From contig JAESUZ010000962.1 of the NCBI GenBank assembly GCA_017311185.1, positions 465,449 to 529,448 on the forward strand: a DNA stretch of 64,000 nt, in the 5' to 3' direction. The notes under the pieces were generated by a model that saw only the letters and a program-made list of their open reading frames with translations, searched no databases and was not told the origin of the DNA. The DNA is from Proteles cristata cristata. Taxonomy: Eukaryota; Chordata; Mammalia; Carnivora; Hyaenidae. Shown here piece after piece: positions 41,181-51,671 of the stretch; the first letter of the stretch is position 1, and the number at the start of each line of letters is the position of its first letter. Both the position numbers and the translations under genes were made by a program.

Positions 41181-41739
41181 GTGTGGGGGAGGAAAAGGAA
41201 GATCACAGTAGAGATGGCACCCACCCTGCTACTTACACAGAAGGAACTCTGCCTCTCTGGGACCCTGCAGTCCCTTTTCTCTTTAAAGGCGTGATCACTG
41301 GAAGCCTGACCAAGAAAAAATCAGTTGGGTCAATATCAGGCCATCCATCCCCATGGAACTTGGCCTTTTCCTTCCTTCAAGACTGAGAATCTGACAATCT
41401 AGGCCACCTCAAAATTGATCTTGCTTTTTCCCAACCATGGACAAGGACTGATGTCAGAAATACCCAGAAAAACTGATGGAGCAGAATTCTGGCTACATCT
41501 GTAGATAGGCATTTTGAAGGACCACACTGCATTTTTGCTGGAATGATCCCTGCCACATGGTTTTCCACCCCTGTGTTGCTTTTATAGATGTATATTTATA
41601 TACATATAAATATCTCTTTCCCTGAGGGACAATGAAGCTCAGCCAAGTGGGAATTCAGTGGGATCCAGTAGAATTTGTCACAAAGGAATTTCACCGGTGT
41701 GGGGAGCAGAAGTTGTATATTCAGGACATCACCTGCCTA
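41181..41739. other. Unassigned stretch
   Basis: No repeat or exon recognised; short AT-rich 'tatatttatatacatataa' at about 41590. Confidence 0.45.
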
Positions 41740-42440
41740 ATAAAAAATTGCACGGCTCCCAAGAACACATGAGATTTTTTTTCCTTTAAATTAATGTAAT
41801 GAAGGGTGTGTTGTTTCTTCCATTTTTGCCTATTTAATTTGCTTTTTTTTTTTTTTTGAGACAATAAGCAAACTAGCAGTAGGAGTTAAATAATTTGTTA
41901 AAGGGTGGGGACTAGAGAGAAGTTGGGGTTTGGAAAGGGGGTTGGGAGACTAGAATCTGCCAGTAGCAGCAATAAATGCAGAGTTATGCCTCAGGCATAA
42001 TATATCAAAGAAAATATAATGCATCCAGCTTAAAACTAATGATTGCCATATAATTAGATGAGAAGCATTGTGCTATAAATGTGTATTCTTTAGCGTGCTG
42101 TGATTTTACTGTAAAAAAAAAGAGAGAGAGAGAGAGAGCAAGAGAGAGCGAGAAAGGAGACAGAAAAACACAGAGCCCAGCAACATACTATAAAAAGAAC
42201 CTTCTGTTGACTTCTCTACTGTTTAGTATTCCTTGGCTGTTCTCCCTTGGGAGTGTGTAATTAGTACTTTATGAAGAGTACATTTAAAGCAGTTTAATAT
42301 TCACCTCATTCAATCTGAAACAATGTGATCCATGCTTAGACAAATCAGTGCTCCTTGCTGACATAATCTGTCAGAACATTACCTCTGAAAAGACCTTTCA
42401 AGAGGTTTGGATGTTAATTAGTTGTCTATCATGTATAAAC
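41740..42440. promoter_or_regulatory. AT-rich island, candidate conserved regulatory block
   Basis: About 700 mostly non-repetitive AT-rich bases. Homeodomain-type cores occur at 'tttaaattaatgtaatg', 'aaaactaatgattgcc', 'catataattagatg', 'gtgtaattagtac' and 'atgttaattagttg'. A (GA)n run divides it. GC rises sharply right after 42470. Regulatory function is inference. Confidence 0.4.
42112..42165 (+). repeat. A9 plus (GA)n simple repeat
   Basis: A-run followed by GAGAGA units with CAAGAGAGAGCGAG interruption. Confidence 0.95.
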
Positions 42441-43375
42441 AGAGCAGTGAGCAGAAGGGGCTCCGACAGGCCAGAGGGATACGTTGGGAAATGCATTTTG
42501 TATGAACACGGCTTGCAGGGGGGTCTTCTGGCTCTCCCCGCCTCTCCCCACACCCCCGCCTCCCCCCTGTGTCAGCAGCCACATCGGCTTTGGACCTCTT
42601 CTGGGCGAGAAAAGAGCTTTCCAGTTGGCTTCAGTGGGCACAGCTGGCGCCAGAGGGGACTGGATGCTAAAGGGCTTCCCCCACACACCACCGAGCCACA
42701 CCTGCCTCTGATGTCCTGGGGCTCCCCAGCACAGGGCCACCTGCAAGGTGTGACAGGAAGCATGACCGCACAGACCCACTTGGGCTTCAGGGCCTGGCTG
42801 GGTCCTACTTCCCGTGGATGGAGGAAGCCACGAGGAGGGAGAAGCCAGGCATCCTGATGCATGTCTTCCCACTCACCTGAAAGCTGTCTTCCCCTGGGAA
42901 GCCAGTGGGCTGTAAACAGAGCTGCGTGGTGCAAGAGGGGACCCGTGCACATGGGAACTCACGCACACGTAACTTCCTTTAACACCCCGGACCCACAGAA
43001 TGCCAGCAAGGTTCAGAACCGATAGGGCACATAGTCCAGGCCCTGCCTCCAGGGTGAAACTTGGCTGAAGTGTGTCCCACAAGGACCAGGGTTGAGGTCC
43101 TGCCCGTGTAGGGCTGTCTAGGGACTCGAACTAGCTCTCTTTAACTCTGGACTTAGCCATTCCAGTGTGAAGCACTGCCTAACATACTGAAGATGCTTTC
43201 TCAGTAGTGGGTCAGGACATCATTCTGTTGTTTGTGCCAGGCCTGTGATTCCAACGTGGTGTGGCAGCTGCCAGCAGGAACCTCCTTACCCCTGACCAGG
43301 GGCCAGTGCTCTCTATCCACTCGGCTGTCTCCTTACTCCCAGACACCCCACCTTCCGTCAGTGGCCTCAACCCCC
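42441..43375. other. GC-rich unique stretch, nothing recognised
   Basis: No repeat or exon. The 169-codon frame at 42348-42857 and antisense frames over the same bases have no recognisable domain. Confidence 0.5.
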
Positions 43376-43545
43376 ACAGACTCTTTATTCAACACTCATT
43401 CCATAAGCAACCCTTGAGCACCTACTATGTGCAGTACACCGTAGTACATTCTAGGGCAACACAGATGAGTTCTTGGCACAGGAGACATTTACAGACCAAT
43501 AAACTTATCATTACAGTTTGGGGTAATTATAAGTAATGTAAGGCA
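43376..43545 (-). mobile_element. L2 3' end, reverse (left part)
   Basis: 'cattccataagcaacccttg', 'gagcacctactatgtgcagt', 'gaccaataaacttatcatta' are antisense L2 3' end. It continues at 43798. Confidence 0.8.
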
Positions 43546-43797
43546 GGCAATATAATTTAGTGGTTAGGAGGAAGGGCACTGGAGTCAAACTGCCTGGACC
43601 CAGATCCCAGCCTTCCCACTTAACAGCTAGGTGACCTTGGACAGGTGATTCAGCTGCTCTAAGCCTCAGTTTTCTTGTCTGCAAGATGGGGATAAGAATA
43701 GCCACCTCATGAGTTTGTGAATATTAAATGGGATAATGCAGGAAACCACCTAGTGGAAGGCATAGTGTGGTAATAAATATTCAATTAATGTTTGCCC
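43546..43797 (+). mobile_element. MIR, near full length
   Basis: Best MIR of the window: 'tataatttagtggttaggag', 'ctggagtcaaactgcctgga', 'aacagctaggtgaccttgga', 'agatggggataagaatagcc', 'aataaatattcaattaatg' cover the element from head to tail, inserted in an older L2. Confidence 0.92.
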
Positions 43798-44030
43798 CTC
43801 AAAATAGTACAATAGGAACACAAAATGCCTCAAGGTAGAAGAGGGAGGTACTAACTGTGCCTAGGCAGTCTTGGAAGGCTTCCTAGAGGAGGTGACATTT
43901 GACCTGTGTTTTAAAGGACTCAGTAGAAGTCTACCAGGTAAAGATGTGATAGAATGGCTTTTTCTAGATAGAGGAATGTGCACCACTGGCAGAAGGGGCA
44001 CAGAAATGAGCAGGGTGTCTGGGATCTGAA
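43798..44030 (-). mobile_element. L2 LINE, reverse (right part)
   Basis: 'ttggaaggcttcctagagga', 'ggtgacatttgacctgtgtt' and 'ccactggcagaaggggcaca' continue the antisense L2. Confidence 0.8.
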
Positions 44031-44824
44031 GACATGACCCTATGCTCCTGTCACACTGCTGAGTTACAGCCTGGAAGGCTGGTCCCAGGTGAGGCTTTCA
44101 GAACCAGCCATGGGATGACACAGGGACACAGAAAGGAGTGCTCTGGTTTCCATGGCTGGGTGACAGTGGGGTTCTTCTGTCAGCTGAGGAACCTGTCACT
44201 TCTCCCTGTATTCCTCAAAAAGATGGGTCAAGATCTCCAACACCATAGCCTGGCATCCAACCTAAGCCTGACTGCCCAGAGAGAACTAGGACATCACATG
44301 AGAGGAAACAGGGGCACTGGCTCTGGTCCACTCTTGCCTCACCCCTGCCCCTGCAGCTGAGAGCCGCAGCCCTCTGCAGGGTCCAGGTTTGCTGGGAGGA
44401 CAGGCACACAGCCTCCAGCTGGGCGCCTGGAACGCAGAAGGCACTCGGTACACGGTGGCTTTTATTGTTAATGAAAAGAGCTTACTCAGGTCCACGCTTG
44501 TTTCAGAGCTGCTGTTTTACTCAACAGGAAGCCTGGACTCCAGAGGACCAGATAGTCACCAGAGTTCTCTCTGCAAACCCCTGGGCCTGCCTGGACCTCC
44601 CTTGGTCTTTGTGGGGTCCCCTGTAGCCCAGCAGACTCCCAGATCCTCTCCTGCCCCTTGACAGAACCCTGGGCCACTTCCTCTGAGACCAGGCCTCGGT
44701 CACCCTGTAAAACATCCCAGACACTAGGAGAATTCTGTCCCCCTACCTCACCAAGGACAGGGCAAGCCCACTTGGGCTGTGGTTCCTCCCCTCTCTCACT
44801 GAGCAGTAACAGTGCTATCATCTC
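44031..44824. other. Mostly unique; one L2-tail-like word
   Basis: About 44425-44475 ('cagaaggcactcggtacacg') resembles the L2/MIR tail. Otherwise nothing recognised. Confidence 0.45.
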
Positions 44825-44985
44825 CCATCTAGCAGGTGCCTGAGACAGGGCCGGTGCCCTCACCACAGCCCTCTGACACAGGCATTACTGCAGCCATAGG
44901 CAGCCAATAACCCAAGTCCGAGGAGGCTGAATGACTGGTCCAAAGGCGTATAGCTAAATGGGTTCTAGGCTTTTCTATTTCCAAA
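44825..44985 (-). mobile_element. MIR relic, reverse
   Basis: 'gaggaggctgaatgactggt' then 'ccaaaggcgtatagctaaat' follow the antisense MIR 'gaggttaagtgacttgcccaaggtcacacagct' block. Confidence 0.65.
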
Positions 44986-45009
44986 CCCCCCTCCACCCAC
45001 CTCTATGCT

Positions 45010-45200
45010 AGATTAGGGGCAGCAGACTACAGCCTACAGGCCAGATCGGCCTGTTTTCGTAGGACCTGTGGGCTAAGAATGGCTCTTACATTTTTAAAGA
45101 GTTATAAGTAAAGAAAGAATGTGTGACCAACGCCAACAAAGCCTCAAATCCCCACCCCCTGGGCCTTTGCAGAAAGTTTGCCAACCCCGCACTAGAGCCC
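45010..45200. mobile_element. hAT-type MITE
   Basis: 'ggcagcagactacagcctac' at the left and 'gcagaaagtttgccaacccc' at the right are the inverted ends of the abundant mammalian hAT MITE whose consensus begins 'gtcggcaaactacggcc'. I do not name the subfamily. Confidence 0.75.
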
Positions 45201-45840
45201 ACCAGGCCTCTCCGGCAACATTCGATTCAATAGATACTGGGGAATCGGGATACCGAGTGAAAAAAGCCACAGTCGTTAAGTTAGACGTTTGAGCAGGACA
45301 GTCCTGCTATGTGACCCACGACTTCAAAACCATTTTTCAAAAGGTGCCTACTGAAATGAAGTAGAGCTACAGGGAGCACCAGTAGTTTCCCTCTGTGCAG
45401 GCTTTATAGTTTATGACGAAACATTCTGTACACAATGTCTATTTCATGAAGTTATTCATATTGTGTGTGAAAAGTGGAAAAGCTGAGCGGCGAAATGACT
45501 AATTTAGGGACCTCTGGTGAATACTCTCCCCTGGCCTCATAACCTCCAGGCCAGCGTTCTTTCCCTCATGCCGCGGCTGCCTCCAAGCCTCAGGGCATCC
45601 AGGAAGGGAAGCTGGGGTGCAGAGAGGCCATGCGGGGTGCAGGAACCTGGCCACAAGGGGAGCAACTGTCAGTCCCAGCCGTCTCCCTCCCTCACACGGA
45701 TTGAATTGGTACACATTTCAGATTTCCTTTCTCAAGACAAGCTCAACTATCCTGGAGTTATTTCAGCCACTGAGTCACCCCTCAAGAGCACCCCAATCTG
45801 CTATATCTCATCCATCAAGCCATATAACTGTCCAAGAAAG
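45201..45840. other. Unique stretch, nothing recognised
   Basis: No repeat or exon; a 177-codon frame (45517-46050) runs on into the MIR and has no domain. Confidence 0.45.
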
Positions 45841-46030
45841 CAAGAATACCTGGTGTCCAGGCCCAGCTGTCCCACCAGCTGGCTGTGTGATCTAGGGCAG
45901 GCCAGCATCCCTCTCTGTGCTTCCCTTTCCTCCCCAGGAAGTGGAGTAAACAGCCCCCGCCCCCTCCGTAGCCCACTTGGGATTCTGAGAGTGAATGAGA
46001 TCATGTCTGTGTGCTACTCACTGGAAGGAA
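45841..46030 (+). mobile_element. MIR relic
   Basis: 'caccagctggctgtgtgatc' and 'agagtgaatgagatcatgtc' match sense MIR. Confidence 0.75.
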
Positions 46031-46179
46031 GTGGCAGGAGTACAAGGTAGTATTATTTTCTGGGTCTGCCTGGGCAGTTGCCATGAAGTTGCTGAGATAT
46101 GTAAGCATTTCAAGGCCCGTTTCAGGAACGAGCCCCAAGAATGCCGTGGGAAGGCAGGGTGTCAGAACCAGCCAGGGCT

Positions 46180-46370
46180 TCCCAGTCACTGAGGTGTGAG
46201 TTCAGAGCCCAGCTCAGCTACTTACCAGCTTTGACAAACCTCCTTGTCACTTTTGGCCTCAGTTTCCTCACATATAAAATGGGGATAAACCCAGCCACCG
46301 AGGATTGTTTGCTTGAGGAGTATTTAAAACAGTCCCTGGTGATCATTATTATTAATGCTCTGGACCTTTG
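46180..46370 (+). mobile_element. MIR, well preserved
   Basis: 'cagctcagctacttaccagc', 'ggcctcagtttcctcacata', 'taaaatggggataaacccag', 'tgatcattattattaatgct' are sense MIR in order. Confidence 0.9.
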
Positions 46371-47454
46371 TCAGGACCTTTGTGTCTCCATAAACTATCT
46401 CCAGATAAGTACAGAGGCCCTCCACCCAGGTACCCTCGGGACAGCCTTCTGTATCAGGGATGGGCTGAGCTTGCCAGGTACTACCTCCTTTGGAGAAAGG
46501 AAAGTGAGTGCTCAGGCAGTGAGCACAGGCCTCTCCCAGCATCCCTTAGCAGTCTGCAACCTGCAGGGCCAAAGCCCCAAGGCCAGGGGACTGAGTGAGG
46601 CCAGATGTGCCCTGGAGCCCTCTCCCCTTGGGAGGTGGGAGAGAGAGGGCCCTGAGTTCTGAACCTACAGCGCCTACCTCCGCAAGCCAAAATTCCCAGC
46701 CTGGCCAACTGTCCAAGGTCAGCAGGCCCTAACTCCCTTCTCTCTCACCGGGTACAAAATAAAGGGCTTCAGCGAGCCTTCGGGCAAATGGTTCTTGGGG
46801 ACAGATGTAAATGATGTAAATGACAGATGTAAATGCCTGTTTTTGCAAGGCAGGCGGGGACGTGAAAGTGGGGGCAGTGGACTAACATGGAGAAGGCCTG
46901 GGTGGGGAGGAGTAGCGTTATGGCAGTGGTCGGGGTTGGTGGGGCCAAAGCCAGCGAGGAAGCCGAGATCCATCCAGCAGAGGGTGTGAGAACCAGCCAC
47001 AAACTGGCCGAGGCCTCACGCGGCTCCCAGCAAAGCTGCTGAGCCAATCTGGCCAAGACAGTCTGAATTAGTCACCAGTTTTGACAAGGAGGTGAATCGG
47101 TTACATAACATCCTCCCTCACCCTCCATTGGCTCTCCTGAGCAGAGCTCTCTTTGGGTCAAGGGCCTAAGGCAGGGAGAGTCCCTCTCTGGGAGCCTAGG
47201 GGCTAGGGTTGGCTCACATGCCCTCCCCAGGCCTGCTCCAGCCCTGCGGGGCCAGAAGGAGGCGCCAGCTGTTCACCTCCTGTCTGAGTCTTTGCCTCCC
47301 AGACTCTAAAACAACCCCATTCTTAGTCTTGCAACCTTAGGAATCTGGGCGGTAGCAGGGGAAATGCCCCAGCAAGGAGTTACCTGTGTTTCCCAGCTCA
47401 GGGCAGCTCCTCGGCTCCGTGCGCACTGAAGCCCACTTCCCCTACTGGATCTAT
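46371..47454. other. Unique stretch; small tandem and CTCF-like word
   Basis: A threefold 'gatgtaaatg' unit lies at 46804-46835. 'gccagaaggaggcgccag' at 47251 resembles a CTCF core (see findings). No repeat family or exon. Confidence 0.45.
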
Positions 47455-47560
47455 CCTAAGACCTCACTGTAATAATTATGATCAATAAGCACTTAGGGAG
47501 CACCTCTTGTTGTGGCCCTGTTGGAGGCGCTATGGGGGCTAAAAGATCAATAGGACATAC
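47455..47560 (-). mobile_element. L2 3' end, reverse
   Basis: 'caataagcacttagggagca', 'ctgttggaggcgctatgggg' follow the antisense L2 tail. Confidence 0.6.
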
Positions 47561-48235
47561 GTGTGCAGTAGTGGAAGCAGCTTGGAATGAGAATGCCTTT
47601 CCTCCAGGGAGGAGGGTACTTTCACGAAAAGGAACACTAAGCAAGTGGCCCCATTGCCTGCTGAGGGTCAGATTAACCTCTAGGTAAGGTTGGGGGAACC
47701 AGCCTTGACCTGAGAGACACACCCAGAACGGTGCAGGCTCTGGCAGCCAGATTTTCTCGCTGATTTACTCAGGCCCTGCATGTGGCTGAATGAACAACAA
47801 TAAATGTTTAACGATATTAATAATAGGTGATAGTGATAACAATGACAAGGAGGAGGCAGATGACAGTGACGAGGCTACTGTTAGAAAAGAACATACGAGT
47901 CCCATTTCGGCCCCAAGTCTCTGGGACTTCCTTCCTTCCTCCCAATGGGCACTGCTGCTACACTCACTAGATAATAGAAAACAGGAGTAGAAGCTTGAGA
48001 GACACTGAAGAATCATTCGTACAGACCTTCTGACTCCAAGCCAGACTCAACTAACTTATCCAGGAAGAGTCACCATTGCAGCAAAGGGGTGAACACAGGA
48101 GCCAGTGAGTGAAACCAGTGGCTTTGGGGTCCCTCCTCCCTTTCCTAGATCTAAGTCAAGGGAAAGTCCCCAGCCCAGGCTCTTGGGGGACAGTGATAAA
48201 CCAAGGGCCACATTCCCAACTCATCATCCTACCAG
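47561..48235. other. Mostly unassigned
   Basis: 'aataaatgtttaacgatatt' followed by GAT/GAC-rich units (47820-47880) is a decayed SINE/L2 tail; otherwise nothing recognised. Confidence 0.45.
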
Positions 48236-48400
48236 ATTTGTGACAATTAAGAGCTGGCAGAGATCCCAGAGATCATCCAGCCCAGCCTTCCCATGGTGCA
48301 GATGAGAGCAGTGAGGCCCAGAGAGGAGAATGACTCACCCATGGCCACACAGCAGAGCCGGGACTCAAACACCCATCTCCTTTCATTACCCTGTAAAAGC
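48236..48400 (-). mobile_element. MIR/core-SINE relic, reverse
   Basis: 'agagctggcagagatcccag', 'agatcatccagcccagcctt', 'cagtgaggcccagagaggag', 'gccacacagcagagccggga' follow the antisense core-SINE pattern. Confidence 0.8.
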
Positions 48401-48829
48401 CAGACAGCAAGAGGGCACAGATGTGGGAAAACCACCAGCCTTCCCTACCTGCAGAAGTCCGAGTGACCCATACGTAATTCCTGCCTCTCTAGCTGTTACC
48501 AGGCACTCACAGCTTTGCACAGAGGGAGAAGCAGCTTCCCCAATGAGTACGTGCCAACGGCCATGATGCCAAGTCAGTCTGTACAGTTTCTAGAACAATG
48601 AGCCTTTCCTCTCTGCTCAGAAAGGCTTTCCTCCCCTCCCAAGAAAAGAGCTAAAAGGGCAAAGTACCCTCAGGCCTACAGGCAAATTCCTGATGAGAAG
48701 TCTGATCCAGCCCCTATCGCCCAAAGATCTCTGTGGGTGTCTACTTGGGATAAGCTTTCCCAGCAATATTTGAAGCCAATTAGAGAAAATTAAGGGATTA
48801 AATAGGAAACCTCGTGTTGGTTTAGGCTA
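48401..48829. other. Unassigned stretch
   Basis: Nothing recognised; 48770-48810 is AT-rich ('ccaattagagaaaattaag'). Confidence 0.4.
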
Positions 48830-49070
48830 CAGAATCATTCACTCATTCAACAAACTTCAGCAGAGTGTCTACTCCTCGAGGATTCCATGATGAAAGAGAT
48901 AGGGTCTCTGCTCTTGGCCTGTCTGCAGCCGAGTGGGTAAGAAAAGGGAGCGGCTACTGCAGGAACTTGAATCACTACAATGTAAGACACTGGGGGAGCA
49001 CCAAGGAGGGAGGACCATTGGAGGTGGGAGGTGAGGGCTGAAGGCAGCTGCACAGGGGAGAGAGCACCAG
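48830..49070 (-). mobile_element. L2 3' end, reverse
   Basis: 'ttcactcattcaacaaactt', 'gatagggtctctgctcttgg', 'acaatgtaagacactgggg' match antisense L2. Confidence 0.7.
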
Positions 49071-49689
49071 ACCCTGGGCACTCAGGATCCACTGCAAAGC
49101 CAGAAGCCCATACCGAGCAGATCCAAATTGATCAATTTGTTTTCATTTTTCACTTTGCCCTTTGTCCCTCCTCTTCCCCAGAGCTCAGTGACATTCTTTT
49201 CTCCATGTGAACATACCCCCTCAGCAACCCCTAGCCCAGCCTCTGTCTTTAGACTGTCCTTTCCCATCATTTTCCCCATTTGAGACCCAAACCCAGCCTA
49301 CACCCTATTGACAAATAGGTAGATGTGGCATAGAGATTGTGGGGCAGGGCCCCACCAGACTCACCCTGGACAGATGTGCTCTGTTCCCCACACAGCTGCC
49401 TGGGCAGCCCATCTGTGCTCACTTCCTGCCTCCCAGCTCCAGCCCCTCACACCTCCCACGCTGGGGTGGGGAAGTCTGGTCCAAAAGCCAGTGTTAAGGC
49501 CAGGCCGCCCGCCAGCATGGCAGAGCCCATCGCCAGGACCCTGGCTCCCACCCTCTGCCCTCCCCCACAAGGAATGGTGGCCTAGGAAGGACTTCAGCAA
49601 GGTGGCCACTCTGGAGGTCTCTGCCTTGGAGATTAACCTCAGCCTCTTGGCAGCTGCGGGAGCTGTCTGGCTCTCAAGTGCACCCAGCA
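49071..49689. other. GC-rich unique stretch
   Basis: No repeat or exon recognised; frames of up to 127 codons on both strands are judged incidental. Confidence 0.45.
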
Positions 49690-49830
49690 CCATTTGTCCA
49701 CATTAAATACACCAACATCATTGGTCTCATGCCATTATTTTGTCACAACTAAGAAGTCTGCTTCACTCTGGCCAGGCATCTCCAAAGGAAGAAAAAATTA
49801 TTTTCAAAAAGAGTTTGCTGCAAAAGGATG
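49690..49830. promoter_or_regulatory. AT-rich island, candidate conserved element
   Basis: Non-repetitive AT-rich patch ('acattaaatacaccaacatc', 'tgccattattttgtcacaac', 'aaaaattattttcaaaaag') after GC-rich DNA. Low-confidence inference. Confidence 0.25.
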
Positions 49831-50067
49831 TCCAGCTAAAAGTACCCCAGTGCCCTCGAACCACTGACTCCTCATAGAAGTCCTTGTGATGCCCCCAGCT
49901 TCATTGCTGGGAGGTGGGAGGAAATGGGAAATTGCTGGAGGAGATGACTTCTCCATGTTTCTAGGATGCTCACAGCTCCCTTCTGCCTCCTGAGAAGGCT
50001 GTGTCTTCCTCTGAGACTGTAGAGATGGTGCAGGCAGCTCTCAGGCTCCCATGGGCTGAACACTCCT

Positions 50068-50258
50068 GTTTTTATTGAGAGAGAGAGAGAGAGCATATTT
50101 GTGCAAGTGGGGGAAGGGCAGAGGAGAGGGTGAATCTCAAGCAGACTCTGTGCCCACTGTGGGAACCCAATGCAGGGCTTAATCTCAGGACCCTGAGGTC
50201 ATGACCTGAGCCAAAATCAAGAGTCAGACACTTAACCAACTGAGCCAGCCAGGCACTT
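50068..50258 (-). mobile_element. SINEC (felid tRNA-Lys SINE), reverse
   Basis: Reverse copy with diverged head ('tgagccagccaggcactt'). Exact duplication CTGAACACTCCT at 50056-50067 and 50259-50270. Confidence 0.96.
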
Positions 50259-50400
50259 CTGAACACTCCTTACCAGAAGGAACTATAGCCTTGTAGCCCC
50301 CAGCCTGGCTCTGTGCACAGTAGTAACTCAGTAAGAGTGTGCTGAACCGGGCTGCTAGGCTATTCCCTGACCACAGGCTTGCATCAAGCACGCAGGTGAG

Positions 50401-50610
50401 GGGGCGCCTGGGTGGCTTAGTCGGTTAAGCGTCCGACTTTCGCTTAGGCCATGATCTCGCGGTTCGTGGGTTCGAGCCCCATGTTGGGCTCTGTGCTGAC
50501 TGCCAGCTCAGAGCCTGGAGCCTGTTTCAGAGTCTGTGTCTCTCTCTCTGACCCTCCCTGCTCACGCTGTCTCTCTCTCTTAGAAATAAATAAAAATATT
50601 AAAAAAAAAC
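50401..50610 (+). mobile_element. SINEC (felid tRNA-Lys SINE), near-intact
   Basis: Full-length copy with intact A and B boxes ('gtgggttcgagcccc'). Duplication GCAGGTGAG at 50392-50400 and 50613-50621. Shares diagnostic positions with the copy at 13751. Confidence 0.98.
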
Positions 50611-50621
50611 AGGCAGGTGAG

Positions 50622-51638
50622 GAATCTGATTAACCCTCTTCAGTCTGCTTGTAGGAAACTCAGATTGGGCAATCAGGAAAGGAGAGACATAGCAGTGATA
50701 TTTCTCCATGATGGAGGATGGGGATGGAGAAAATTGAAAGAATGGGAAATTTCAGTGTAAATTAACAGATATCCCCCTACTCACCCCAGAGCCTTTCCCT
50801 GAATACTGGGTTCTGGTGTGTTGAGAATTAGGTAGAAACCTGATAAATTGATCCCTTTCCCTACAAACAGAAATGTCTTAGGAGTGCGTGCAAACCCCAG
50901 AATGCTACATCTCCTGTACAGTGGGATTTCCGGGGTGGAAACTGACTTCCCCAGGCAGAAATGAGCCCCAGAACAAGGGCTGGTGCCAAGGAGAAGAGCA
51001 CAGAACTCACCCAGCCTTTCCAGTTCCAAGAGGCAATTGCCTTCCTTGACCACCATTTTTAAGTAAGAGGGAATTCCAGTTCACTCACTCTTCCCACCAC
51101 ATCTGCCGACATACATAGCCCCTGTATGTGACTTTAGATGAGGGGCAGTGCTGGTCTTTCTGCTAGGCTGGAAACCCATGGGCCATGAGTGTTGATTCTG
51201 CTTTTTTTGTTGTTATTCCCTTAAGATGAGCTGCCTCGAGGTGACCAGACAACCATAAACATAGTTACTTGATTTTGAAACTGTTTTGCTAAGCATCTAA
51301 AAAGGAAAACCTCTTTCCCAAAGACACCCATGTCACCATTTTTTCACTACCAATCTAGCCACCATAACTGTGATGGAGTCCCTGAGATTCAGGTCCCAGC
51401 CTGAAAACTCTGATTGCTCGATAAGTCTTAGCCTACATAACAGAAAGAGAAGATGGATGAGTAAATGGCTAATGATGGGAGGGAGGGATGACAGCTGGGC
51501 AGGAAGGTGGGCTGCTAAGCCACTAAGCCAGAGCAGGCAAAGTGGCCAAGAATCTCCTGCTTCTCTGGGGCCTTTGTGGCAAGCTCTAGCCCAAAGGAGA
51601 CACTCCTTTGTTTTAAGAATGGTAATTTAGGCTCCTGT
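50622..51638. other. Unique stretch, nothing recognised
   Basis: No repeat family or exon recognised over about 1 kb. Confidence 0.45.
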
Positions 51639-51639
51639 G

Positions 51640-51671
51640 GTTTCAAATACAAACACACACACACACACCCC
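51640..51671 (+). repeat. (CA)n microsatellite
   Basis: About nine uninterrupted CA units. Confidence 0.95.

Noticed and set aside
45517..46050. 177-codon open frame on the + strand
   Set aside because: Runs into a MIR relic at its 3' side and shows no domain.
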